From Chloroflexota bacterium (GTDB lineage: Bacteria; Chloroflexota; Anaerolineae; B4-G1; DUEL01), in the NCBI GenBank assembly GCA_014874475.1, contig JADBJJ010000027.1, positions 31,793-95,792 on the forward strand: DNA of 64,000 nucleotides, written 5' to 3'. The notes beneath the pieces were generated by a model. That model was not told the DNA's origin and searched no databases. It saw only the letters and a program-made list of their open reading frames with translations. Every line of letters begins with the position of its first letter. The first letter of the stretch is position 1. This document shows positions 9,459 to 17,375 of the stretch, piece after piece. A program made the position numbers and the translations under genes.

Positions 9459-11734
9459 GATACATGCTGAACACCGTTGCCCTTCTCTACGATCCCTTCC
9501 TCCACATAGGTGGCATTGAAACACACCTGCTTTCTCTGCTGCGCTATGGCACTCGGAATCGGTATCGCTGGCTGGTATTCGCCCTGTCCTCTCCCACCTT
9601 TCAAGCACAAGCCGAGGCCTCAGGCGCGCGGGTGGTTCCCTGGCGACCGGCGTACCAGTTAGACGTTGCAGCATTGATCCGCTTGCTGCATCTGCTACGC
9701 GTTCATAGTGTCAACCTGGTTCACGCACACAGCCCACGCGCGGCCTTCTTTGGCCGGGTGGCTGCCTGCTTATTGGGATTGCCGGTTGTCGTCACCGTGC
9801 ATCTCCCCCCATACTATTATGTTCGTGGACAGAACGCTCGTGCTCGCTGTAAGCGTTGGCTCTACCGTCACATTGAACGAGTCCTGAACCACAGGTTTTC
9901 TGATCGTCTCATTTATGTCTCCTCGCGCGTCGGCTGGGAGGCGATTGAGTGCGGCCTGGCGCCGCGCGAGCGCACGACGGTCGTCGAGAACGGGATTGAC
10001 CTGGCACCCTTTGCGGACCGCGGGCGGAGACAATCTTTGCGCGAGGCGTTGGGCGCCTCGCCAGCAACAACTGTGCTGTGCTGTGTCGGCCGACTTGCCG
10101 AACAAAAGGGCATTGATGTTTTGCTGGAAGCGTTCTATGCACTGGAACCCCAAAAGCGGGAGTTACGCCTCTGGCTGGTCGGCGATGGCCCGCTGCGGGC
10201 TGCGCTGGAGACAGGGGTGCGTCAACTGGGCCTGGAGGCAAACGTGCAGTTTCTGGGCTTTCGTGACGACGTGCCCGACCTGCTGATGGCCAGCGACATT
10301 TTTGTCCTCCCCTCGCGCTACGAGGCCATGCCGATAACCGTCTTGGAGGCGATGGCGGCAGGGTTGCCCTGTGTGGTGACCGATGTGGGGGACAATGCCG
10401 AACTGGTAGAGGATAGCGTCGCTGGCCGAGTTGTACCCCCAGAAGACCCCGCGGCGCTGGCGGCGGCGTTGAGTCAACTGTTGACCACCCCGGCATTGCG
10501 CCGAGCGATGGGGGACGCGGCCAGGCAAAAGGCACAGCACTACACTGCAGAGCGCATGGTGGCAAGCACGCTGGCTGTCTACGAACAGGTGTTGGGCCGT
10601 TCACTGGCTGTCCCATCGTGCGCGCAAGGTAAAGTTAATGGCGCGGAAGGCCCAATGCCAGGAGGCGGACCAACTTGCACATTGGCCGCCATCATCCCGG
10701 CCCACGATGAGGCGTTGGTCATCGAGGGAACCGTGGCACGGCTGTGCGTGCAGATGCCGCTAGGTGCCGTCTTTGTCGTCGCCGACAACTGTACCGACGA
10801 CACCGCCGTAGTCGCCTGCCGCGCCGGGGCGCGGGTCTGGGAACGGCGCCAGCCGGATCGTCCAGGCAAGGGTGCCGCCCTGCGCTGGTTCTTTGAAAAT
10901 CCCCAGGCCGAACTGGCCGGATGTACCTATGTCTGTATCTTTGATGCGGACTCCATCGTGCACCGAGATTTTTTCACCCACATCCGGCGGGCTCTGGAGA
11001 GCGGCGCCGAAGTGGTCCAGGGGTTTGTACAGCCGGTAGGGTTTCACACCTCCGTTGCCGCCACCCTTGCCGCCTACTCGGAAGTGCTCTCTCAGGTGCT
11101 GGACGATCGCCTGCGGGCCCGGCTTGGCTGGTCGGTGCCGCTGCGGGGTACGGGGATGGTCTTCCGCACCGACCTGCTGCGGGATCTGCTTTTATCTGTA
11201 CATACCCAAACAGAAGACGCTGAACTGACCCTGCTGCTGGCCGAGCGGGGCATCCGGGTTCATTTCGCGCCGGAGGCAGTGGTTTTTGATCCCAAGCCGC
11301 CGGATGCGGCGCTGGTCTCCCGCCAGCGGGCGCGCTGGTTGCGGGGGCTGGCGCAGGTCTGGCAGGATTACCGGCCTCTGATTTTGCGCCTTCTCTTGCG
11401 CGGGCCGGCATGCTGGTGGCTGCTGCAAGCGGTACTGCTCAAGCCCAAGACCCTGCTATCCGCTCTCAAAGCGGCCCTTCTGCTGGGAACGCTGATTTTG
11501 CCGCTCTCCAACCTCTGGCGCTGGGCGGCGGCGATATGGTTGCTGACCGACGTTCTCTACTACGCACTGGGCCTGATTCTGGTGCCGGGCGCCGATCGCG
11601 GCCGTTACGCCCGGGCTCTGCTGCTGGCGCCGGTTTATCTGGGGGTGTGGGGACGCAGTCTGATCACGGCTTGCCGCCATCGGGCAGGATGGTTGCGGGT
11701 GCGGCCGGAGGATGCGGGCCCGGCGAGCAGTTAA
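9455..11734 (+). CDS. GT4-GT2 fusion glycosyltransferase with C-terminal membrane helices
   Basis: 759 residues. First half is GT4: LYDPFLHIGGIETHL, CCVGRLAEQKGIDVL, and EX7E in YEAMPITVLEAM near residue 290. After a short linker (residues about 385-405) a GT2 domain begins at LAAIIPAHDEALVIEGT, with VVADNCTDDTA, the DADS metal motif near residue 496, and a QRARWLRG (QXXRW-like) motif as in processive or membrane GT2 enzymes. Two or three hydrophobic helices close the protein (LKAALLLGTLILPL, VLYYALGLILVPG). Start is TTG 9455 coupled to the previous stop, with GAGGG ten bases before; ATG 9464 is an alternative. Two transferases in one chain suggest two successive sugar additions by one complex. 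Confidence 0.85.
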   Translation: MRYMLNTVALLYDPFLHIGGIETHLLSLLRYGTRNRYRWLVFALSSPTFQAQAEASGARVVPWRPAYQLDVAALIRLLHLLRVHSVNLVHAHSPRAAFFGRVAACLLGLPVVVTVHLPPYYYVRGQNARARCKRWLYRHIERVLNHRFSDRLIYVSSRVGWEAIECGLAPRERTTVVENGIDLAPFADRGRRQSLREALGASPATTVLCCVGRLAEQKGIDVLLEAFYALEPQKRELRLWLVGDGPLRAALETGVRQLGLEANVQFLGFRDDVPDLLMASDIFVLPSRYEAMPITVLEAMAAGLPCVVTDVGDNAELVEDSVAGRVVPPEDPAALAAALSQLLTTPALRRAMGDAARQKAQHYTAERMVASTLAVYEQVLGRSLAVPSCAQGKVNGAEGPMPGGGPTCTLAAIIPAHDEALVIEGTVARLCVQMPLGAVFVVADNCTDDTAVVACRAGARVWERRQPDRPGKGAALRWFFENPQAELAGCTYVCIFDADSIVHRDFFTHIRRALESGAEVVQGFVQPVGFHTSVAATLAAYSEVLSQVLDDRLRARLGWSVPLRGTGMVFRTDLLRDLLLSVHTQTEDAELTLLLAERGIRVHFAPEAVVFDPKPPDAALVSRQRARWLRGLAQVWQDYRPLILRLLLRGPACWWLLQAVLLKPKTLLSALKAALLLGTLILPLSNLWRWAAAIWLLTDVLYYALGLILVPGADRGRYARALLLAPVYLGVWGRSLITACRHRAGWLRVRPEDAGPASS

Positions 11735-11779
11735 AAAGAATCCTCTTTGTATGCTTGTGCTGTACGGGAGAAACCACCA

Positions 11780-11829
11780 AACCACCAAGCCACAAAGATT
11801 GAGATAATCCTCTTTGTGTCTTGGTGGTT
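11780..11829. repeat. 19-bp inverted repeat (hairpin) in intergenic DNA
   Basis: Arm 1 at 11780-11798 (AACCACCAAGCCACAAAGA) pairs with arm 2 at 11811-11829 with one mismatch, leaving a 12-base loop. No T-run follows, so this is more likely a dispersed palindromic element than an intrinsic terminator. Half of the same word, ATCCTCTTTGT, also occurs upstream near 11738-11750, which suggests repeated insertion or slippage. The rest of 11735-11880 shows no credible gene. Confidence 0.7.
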
Positions 11830-11881
11830 CCCTCAGTGCGATTTGTGCCCCCTGCGACTCTGCGACCCGTTCAACGGAGGT

Positions 11882-11909
11882 TTGCATTAAGCCAGGAATC
11901 GCGTATAAT
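11882..11909 (+). promoter_or_regulatory. Possible sigma70-type promoter
   Basis: TTGCAT (11882-11887), 16-base spacer, TATAAT (11904-11909). It lies upstream of the decayed HEPN gene and may have been the promoter of a lost MNT-HEPN pair; it could now serve the glycosyltransferase at 12276. Based on box match only. Confidence 0.4.
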
Positions 11910-11989
11910 TTACCCCGCTGAAGGGGGGCGATGGCGAAAGGGCTATCCGCTCCTGCGTTTCCCCCGCTATGACCTGACCAGACCGGACG

Positions 11990-12275
11990 ATGAACAGAGC
12001 CCACGACTGGCTGGAGCAGGCGAAACGAGACCTGGAGCACGCTCACCAAAGTAATTGGCTTGAGGTACTTTGAGTGGGCCTGCTTTGCGGCCCAGCCGGC
12101 GGCCGGGAAAGCCCTCAAGGCGCTCCGCCTGTGGCTGGGGAGGGATATGGCTTATGGACAGGGACCGGATGCAGGAGCGTTGGCGAGAGGACTTGGCTGA
12201 AGCGAGGGATCGAAAAGTTTTCGGAAGCCGAACGTTTTACCACTTCACTGGTATCCGTTGACTGATGGAGGGCTT
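11990..12275 (+). pseudogene. Decayed HEPN-domain gene (toxin-type partner of MNT nucleotidyltransferases)
   Basis: Frame one gives MNRAHDWLEQAKRDLEHAHQ, the classic HEPN N terminus, then a stop at 12071. The next frame continues with YFEWACFAAQPAAGKALKAL and LRLWLGRD (12066 onward), the HEPN core helix where intact genes have FAAQQAAEKALKAL. The tail near 12235-12260 reads FYHFT followed, after restoring one base, by RYP, matching the HEPN (Y)I.TRYP motif. At least three frame changes are needed, so the gene is dead. No MNT partner remains upstream. Confidence 0.75.
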
Positions 12276-13439
12276 TTGAACATCGTCTTCCCGTATCTGG
12301 CTCGCTGGCGTTCGGCCAACCGCTCCCGCTACCACCATCTCCTGGAGGGAATGGCTCGGAGAGGCCATCGCGTCTGGGTTCTTCAGCCTCCCCCGCTTCC
12401 GGATGCCCAGGAGACGAACTACACGGAAATAGAGGCCCCGCTCCCTGCCAATTTGACCCTGGTAGATCTGCCAATTCCCACTCCTCTCTGGCGGACTCGC
12501 TTTCCCTTGAATAAACTGGTGAAGAAGGGGTTGGCCACCCTGGTGGCCCACCGGGTCATCCGCCATTTGGCCGAGCGTTGCCCTATAGATATCCTACTTT
12601 TGTATAATATTCCCCACGTGGCACTGACGCGCGCCATATCGGCTGCGGTCGTGATGGACGTGGCCGACGACCTGCTGGCGATGCTGGCGCACGAGGCGGG
12701 GTCTGCCCGAAGGGTCGTTCTGCCGCCCGCCCGTCGGGCCTTTGCCCATCTCCTGGCCTCCGCCCATCTGGTGACCTGCTCCTCATCGGTCCTGGCCGAG
12801 CGGTTGGGAAACGGGGTGCGGTGGCTGACCAACGGGGCCGACCTGGAGGCCGTCGCCCTGGCAGATGGGAGGGCGGTTCGCTCCCACTACCCGCATCCGA
12901 TTGTCGGCTATGTGGGGGCCTTTGAGTACTTTGTGGACTTTGACCTGGTCTTGGATACGGCAGCCCGGTTGCCCCACTGTACCTTCTTGCTGGTAGGGGG
13001 AGGGCGAAACTGGTCCCAGGTGCAGAAAGAGGCTCTGGGCCGGGGATTGGCAAACGTCCACCTGATCGGTCCGGTTCCATACTCCCAGGCGCTGGCCGCC
13101 GTTGCGGCGATGGATGTCGCGCTGCTACCTCTGCGTCTCGGTCCGGTGGCTGATGGCACCTGCCCGCTGAAACTTTTCGAGTATCTGGCGCTACGCCGGC
13201 CCGCCGTCAGCACCCCAACAGCGGAACTCTGCCGCATTGCCGTCGAGTGGGTCTTTTTCGGTCAGACCGCCGAGGAGTGGGCGGCGATCATCCGGGAGTT
13301 GGTAACAGAGCCTTCTCGGGCAGCCGAAAAGGTTCGGCGAGGTTATGCGGCTGTTCAGTCCCACTACTGCTGGGACCGACTGACGGAGCAACTGGAGGCC
13401 TGGATGGAAGAAGCGATGCAGAGGAGACGTGCCTCGTGA
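12276..13439 (+). CDS. Glycosyltransferase family 4
   Basis: 387 residues from TTG 12276 (NIVFPYLARWRSANRSRY), with GGAGGG just upstream; TTG 12258 in the same frame is an alternative but would read through the relic HEPN tail. The N-terminal half has a Rossmann-like core with VVMDVADDLLAM; the C-terminal half has IVGYVGAFEYFVDF, LVGGGRNW, LIGPVPYSQ and a donor-site region DGTCPLKLFEYLALRRPAV, in which the usual EX7E pair is reduced to a single glutamate. This form is seen in a GT4 subgroup. Cytoplasmic, transferring an unidentified sugar. It overlaps the next gene by four bases (GTGA), so it is co-translated with the UDP-GlcNAc 2-epimerase. Confidence 0.82.
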   Translation: MNIVFPYLARWRSANRSRYHHLLEGMARRGHRVWVLQPPPLPDAQETNYTEIEAPLPANLTLVDLPIPTPLWRTRFPLNKLVKKGLATLVAHRVIRHLAERCPIDILLLYNIPHVALTRAISAAVVMDVADDLLAMLAHEAGSARRVVLPPARRAFAHLLASAHLVTCSSSVLAERLGNGVRWLTNGADLEAVALADGRAVRSHYPHPIVGYVGAFEYFVDFDLVLDTAARLPHCTFLLVGGGRNWSQVQKEALGRGLANVHLIGPVPYSQALAAVAAMDVALLPLRLGPVADGTCPLKLFEYLALRRPAVSTPTAELCRIAVEWVFFGQTAEEWAAIIRELVTEPSRAAEKVRRGYAAVQSHYCWDRLTEQLEAWMEEAMQRRRAS

Positions 13440-14683
13440 AGGTCCTGGCTGTCTTCGGCACCCGGCCGGAAGCGATCAAACTGGCACCGGTGATCCGTGA
13501 ACTGCGTCGGCGGTCGGCGGAACGGGAAATCCACTGCCGGATTTGCGTCACGGCCCAGCATCGGGAGATGCTGGATCAGGTGCTGGGTCTTTTCCGGATC
13601 GTACCCGATGATGACCTGGAAGTGATGAGTGATCGTCAGACGCCCGCTCATGTGGCCTCAGCGGTGCTGGCCCGCCTGGAGCCCGTCCTGCGCCGAGAGC
13701 GGCCGGATTGGGTTCTGGTCCAGGGGGATACCACCACGGTGGCGGCAGCCGCGTTGGCGGCTTTTTACGCCGGGGTGCGGGTGGGGCATGTAGAGGCCGG
13801 CCTGCGCACATACGATAAATGGCAACCCTTTCCCGAGGAGATCAACCGCCGCATCGCCGGCGTGATCGCCGATCTGCATTTTGCTCCCACCGAACGGGCC
13901 TGCCAGAATCTGCTGCGGGAGGGTGTGCCAACAGAGTGTGTGCGGGTCACCGGGAATCCGGTCATTGATGCCCTGCAATGGGTGGCCGGGTTGCCGCCAG
14001 ATGTGGAGACAACGGCCCTATTGCAGCAATTGGGTTTCAGCGAGATCTCGGGGGCGCAAACCGCTGGTCATGCGTCCCAGGAATCCGCTAACCGGATTCC
14101 CGTCTCCCGCGGCCCGCAACCTTGGGACCGTCGCTTGCGGCTGATCCTGGTGACGGCCCATCGGCGCGAGAACTTCGGGCGGCCCCTGGAGAACATCTGT
14201 GAGGCGCTTCGTCGGATCGCGGAGCGTTATCGGGATAGTGTACGCATTGTCTACCCGGTGCACCTGAACCCCAACGTGCGGGAGCCGGTGCACCGACTGT
14301 TGGGCAATATACCCAATATCACGCTGTTACCGCCTCTGGGCTATTTGTCGCTGGTACATTTGATGAAGCGCTCCTATCTCGTGCTGACAGATTCTGGCGG
14401 TATCCAGGAGGAGGCGCCGGGTTTGGGCAAGCCCGTCCTGGTGTTGCGGGCGGTCACCGAACGGCCGGAAGCGGTAGAAGCGGGAACGGTGCAGATTGTG
14501 GGAACCGATCCGGAGCAAATCGTCCGTCAAACCGTCCTTCTTCTGGAGGATGAGATGGCCTACCGACGGATGGCGTGTGCGGTGAATCCCTACGGCGACG
14601 GGCGGGCCAGCCAGCGCATTGTGGCGGCGTTGCTGGGGGAGCCTTTCAGTCCCTTCGTTCCTGTAGAGGACAAGTCCTTTTGA
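13436..14683 (+). CDS. wecB: UDP-N-acetylglucosamine 2-epimerase (non-hydrolysing), WecB/MnaA family
   Basis: 415 residues from GTG 13436, which overlaps the previous stop; the upstream in-frame extension is inside the previous gene. It interconverts UDP-GlcNAc and UDP-ManNAc in the cytoplasm. Signature segments are all present: VFGTRPEAIKLAPV, VQGDTTTV, GHVEAGLRTYDKWQPFPEE, TAHRRENFG, and TDSGGIQEEAPGLGKPVLVL followed by TERPEAVEAGT. The chain is longer than usual (about 370-380) because of an extra loop of about 30 residues before TAHRRENFG, rich in Ser, Ala and Gln. Presence of this gene implies ManNAc or a derivative such as ManNAcA in the glycan, or use of UDP-ManNAc by a neighbour. Confidence 0.93.
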   Translation: MKVLAVFGTRPEAIKLAPVIRELRRRSAEREIHCRICVTAQHREMLDQVLGLFRIVPDDDLEVMSDRQTPAHVASAVLARLEPVLRRERPDWVLVQGDTTTVAAAALAAFYAGVRVGHVEAGLRTYDKWQPFPEEINRRIAGVIADLHFAPTERACQNLLREGVPTECVRVTGNPVIDALQWVAGLPPDVETTALLQQLGFSEISGAQTAGHASQESANRIPVSRGPQPWDRRLRLILVTAHRRENFGRPLENICEALRRIAERYRDSVRIVYPVHLNPNVREPVHRLLGNIPNITLLPPLGYLSLVHLMKRSYLVLTDSGGIQEEAPGLGKPVLVLRAVTERPEAVEAGTVQIVGTDPEQIVRQTVLLLEDEMAYRRMACAVNPYGDGRASQRIVAALLGEPFSPFVPVEDKSF

Positions 14684-14694
14684 GAGGCCCATAG

Positions 14695-16152
14695 ATGAGA
14701 TTGGAGGCCGCTCTTAAACCCAGATACTGGAGATGGGCTCTGAACCTCTCCGAGCGTCGCTGGATGATCGTCCTGAGCGACGTTCCGGCTGTTGTGCTGG
14801 CTGCCGGTTTGGCGCTGGTCTTTTGGAGTTGGACCGACCATCGGGCGGTCACCTTGGCCTGGATTCAAGCCCGTGTTGCCTGGATCCCTATTCTGACCGG
14901 GCTGTGGGTCGTCATGGCCTTCCTGACCGGTGCTTATGCACCGCCGGAGATTTATCGCCCCGAGCGGCGGTGGGAGGTCCCCTTGCGCACGGGCCTGTTG
15001 GTGGCGCTGACCTATATTCTGCTGTACTTTGCCGCCCCGCGCACTCTGCTACCTCGGCTGGTCATAGTAATCTTTGTGATCCTGGCGGTGGGGGGCACAG
15101 TGGCGCTGCGCTGGGGAATGGTCCATCTGGCCCATACCTTGCCTCTGCGTCGCAATGTGCTCATTGTCGGAGCCGCAGAGGTTGGGCAAAGCCTTGCGGA
15201 ACTGCTCCTGGATCGGCCAGAGTTGGGCTACCGCGTGGTCGGCTTTATAGACGACGATGGGGCGAAACGGGACCTCGTCATTGAAGTCCGCGGCAACCAT
15301 AACAGGAGTTGCTGCCTTTCCGTTCTGGGAACCTCAGAGGATATGCCTACCCTCGTTCGGGCATTGGGAGTCCATGAAATTGTGCTGGCGATACGGGGTA
15401 AAATCGAATTGCCGCTGTTCCAGAGTCTGCTGACATGTTCCGAACAGGGCGTCACCATCACCCCGGCTGTCACGTTATACGAGCATCTAACCGGCCGGGT
15501 ACCGGTGGCCTACGTGGGGGAGAACTGGAACATCGCGCTCCCATTTCAGCAGCCAGGGGCGGGCCTCTTGTACCCCATGCTCAAGCGGTGGGTAGATGTA
15601 GTTGGAGCCTCCCTGGGCCTGCTGTTTTTCGGACTGCTGCTTCCGTGGCTGGCTCTGGCCATCAAACTGGATTCGCCCGGGCCGGTATTCTACCGTCAGG
15701 TGCGGGTTGGTCAAGGGGGGCGTCCTTTCGTCCTCTGGAAGTTGCGCACCATGCGAGCCGATGCCGAGGCAGATGGGCGGGCCGTGTGGACGCAGGAGGA
15801 GGATCCTCGTATTACCCGGGTGGGCCGATGGTTGCGCAAGGCCAGGTTGGACGAGTTTCTCCAGTTCTTGAATATCCTCAGGGGGGAAATGAGCGCCGTG
15901 GGGCCCCGCCCGGAACGGCCAGAACTGGTGGCAGAATTGGAAAAACAAATCCCCTTTTATCGCCTGCGGCATGCGGTAAAGCCGGGGATGGCCGGCTGGG
16001 CGATGATCCATTACGATTATGTGGACAGTCTGGAAGATGCTCAGGTCCGGCTGGAGTATGACTTGTATTACATCAAGCATCAGTCTATATGGCTGGACCT
16101 CCAGATATTGCTTCGGGCTGCCTTTCACCTGGTAGCCCTGAAGGGGCGATGA
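14695..16152 (+). CDS. Polyprenyl-phosphate sugar-1-phosphate transferase (initiating glycosyltransferase)
   Basis: 485 residues. Four or five N-terminal helices (MIVLSDVPAVVLAAGLALVFW onward), a central Rossmann-like domain (RRNVLIVGAAEVGQSLAEL), then the bacterial sugar transferase domain from about residue 300: KRWVDVVGASLGL, a re-entrant helix, DSPGPVFYRQVRVG, FVLWKLRTMR, LRKARLDEFLQFLNIL, GEMSAVGPRPERPE and VKPGMAGWAMIHY. These are hallmarks of WbaP/PssY/CpsE-type enzymes that transfer sugar-1-phosphate from UDP-sugar to undecaprenyl phosphate at the inner membrane. This is probably the first committed step of the locus. Inside the domain, DEFLQFLNIL holds the catalytic Asp-Glu pair. The stop overlaps the next gene's start (ATGA). 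Confidence 0.92.
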   Translation: MRLEAALKPRYWRWALNLSERRWMIVLSDVPAVVLAAGLALVFWSWTDHRAVTLAWIQARVAWIPILTGLWVVMAFLTGAYAPPEIYRPERRWEVPLRTGLLVALTYILLYFAAPRTLLPRLVIVIFVILAVGGTVALRWGMVHLAHTLPLRRNVLIVGAAEVGQSLAELLLDRPELGYRVVGFIDDDGAKRDLVIEVRGNHNRSCCLSVLGTSEDMPTLVRALGVHEIVLAIRGKIELPLFQSLLTCSEQGVTITPAVTLYEHLTGRVPVAYVGENWNIALPFQQPGAGLLYPMLKRWVDVVGASLGLLFFGLLLPWLALAIKLDSPGPVFYRQVRVGQGGRPFVLWKLRTMRADAEADGRAVWTQEEDPRITRVGRWLRKARLDEFLQFLNILRGEMSAVGPRPERPELVAELEKQIPFYRLRHAVKPGMAGWAMIHYDYVDSLEDAQVRLEYDLYYIKHQSIWLDLQILLRAAFHLVALKGR

Positions 16153-17375
16153 TTATGGGAAAAGAAGACATTCCTGTAGCCATCATCGGCGCCTCTGCGG
16201 CCGGCCTCTTCGCCGCCTGCCATCTGGCCCGGCGGGGCGTGCCCGTGCGGGTGTTTGAGGCGCAGACCCCCTTTCAGCCTGAGGAGCGTACCCTCATCGT
16301 CACGCCGGCCTTCCTGCGCCTGGTGGATTTTGATGTCCGGGATGCCGTCCTGAACCGGGTGACCACTTTTGAGTTAATCTCCCACCGTCAGTCCGTCCGC
16401 ATCCCCCTGCGGGAGGCCGATGTGATTCTGGACCGCGCCCGCTTCCTCCATCTCCTGGCCTGCCGGGTGCAGGAGGCCGGGGGGGAAGTCCTTTTCGGCT
16501 ACCGGTTGAAGGGCATCATAAGAGGGGGACCGCGGTACATGCTCGGCTTTGCGGCGGGGCCTGGGCGGGAGCGCTGGGTCCCGGCCATCCGCTTCTTGGG
16601 CGCCGACGGGGTTGGCAGTACCGTCGCCCGTCTCCTCGGGCAGGATAGCCTGGAGCGGGTCGCGCTTTCTCAAGCGCGCGTCCCTCTCCCTGCCGACCTG
16701 CCAGCCGATACGGTGCGGGTGTGGTTTGACCGCCGCACTACCCGCTTCTTCTACTGGCTGATCCCCGAGTCGCCGCGCTTCGGCGTGGCGGGCCTCATCG
16801 CCGAGGCTCCACAGGAAGCCCGGTTGTTGCTGGAGCGCTTTTTGCAGGCGCAAGGGCTGGAAGCCATCGCCTGGCAGGAAAGTGCGGTTCCCCTTTTCCC
16901 GCTCCTTGCCCATCGGGCCCCCAGGGGGAACGGTCACATCTTGTTGGCGGGAGACGCCGCCGGGCAGGTAAAGGCAACAACCGTGGGTGGGCTGGTGGCC
17001 GGAATGCGCGGGGGCCTGGCGGCAGCGCAGGCGCTCCTGCGGGGGACTTTTTACGATGCCGAACTGCGCCCGCTGAACCGGGAACTGGCCCTCCACGCCC
17101 TGATCCGGTGGGTGCTGGACGGCTTCACCAATGAGGACTATGACACTCTGTTGAGCCTTCTGAACGCGCGCGGGCTGGCGGTGCTGGGCCGCTACCATCG
17201 GGATGAATTGGGGTGGGCCCTCTGGCGGCTGCTCCTCTCTCAGCCCCGCTGGCTGTGGCTGGGAGCGAGGGCATTGGTCCAGCGAACGAGAGCCCCCATC
17301 CGCCCGAGCATCGGCGGAGCAATGCGGGAACAATCTGCCCAAAGCGGACCACTCCGGGATGAAACGTTGGGTTAG
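16149..17375 (+). CDS. FAD-dependent oxidoreductase, geranylgeranyl-reductase-like
   Basis: 408 residues starting MIMGKEDIPVAIIGASAAG, overlapping the previous gene by four bases. N-terminal dinucleotide-binding fold reads GASAAGLFAACHLARRG with a terminal acidic residue in VRVFEAQ. The second FAD motif HILLAGDAAGQVKATTVGG (near residue 260) is the form typical of the geranylgeranyl reductase family, which reduces isoprenoid double bonds. Since the operon builds on a polyprenyl carrier, a role in reducing the carrier lipid or modifying a sugar is possible, but this is inference. Halogenase or hydroxylase relatives with the same fold are alternatives. The last helix-rich 90 residues are not assigned. 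Confidence 0.75.
   Translation: MIMGKEDIPVAIIGASAAGLFAACHLARRGVPVRVFEAQTPFQPEERTLIVTPAFLRLVDFDVRDAVLNRVTTFELISHRQSVRIPLREADVILDRARFLHLLACRVQEAGGEVLFGYRLKGIIRGGPRYMLGFAAGPGRERWVPAIRFLGADGVGSTVARLLGQDSLERVALSQARVPLPADLPADTVRVWFDRRTTRFFYWLIPESPRFGVAGLIAEAPQEARLLLERFLQAQGLEAIAWQESAVPLFPLLAHRAPRGNGHILLAGDAAGQVKATTVGGLVAGMRGGLAAAQALLRGTFYDAELRPLNRELALHALIRWVLDGFTNEDYDTLLSLLNARGLAVLGRYHRDELGWALWRLLLSQPRWLWLGARALVQRTRAPIRPSIGGAMREQSAQSGPLRDETLG

Noticed and set aside
11811..11880. Hairpin at 11780-11829 as terminator of the 9455 gene
   Set aside because: No T-run, over 40 bases after the stop, and arm sequence repeats elsewhere nearby; better read as a dispersed palindrome.
12598..12614. TATAATAT in the 12276 gene as promoter
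   Set aside because: Inside conserved coding sequence and without a -35 element at a fitting distance.
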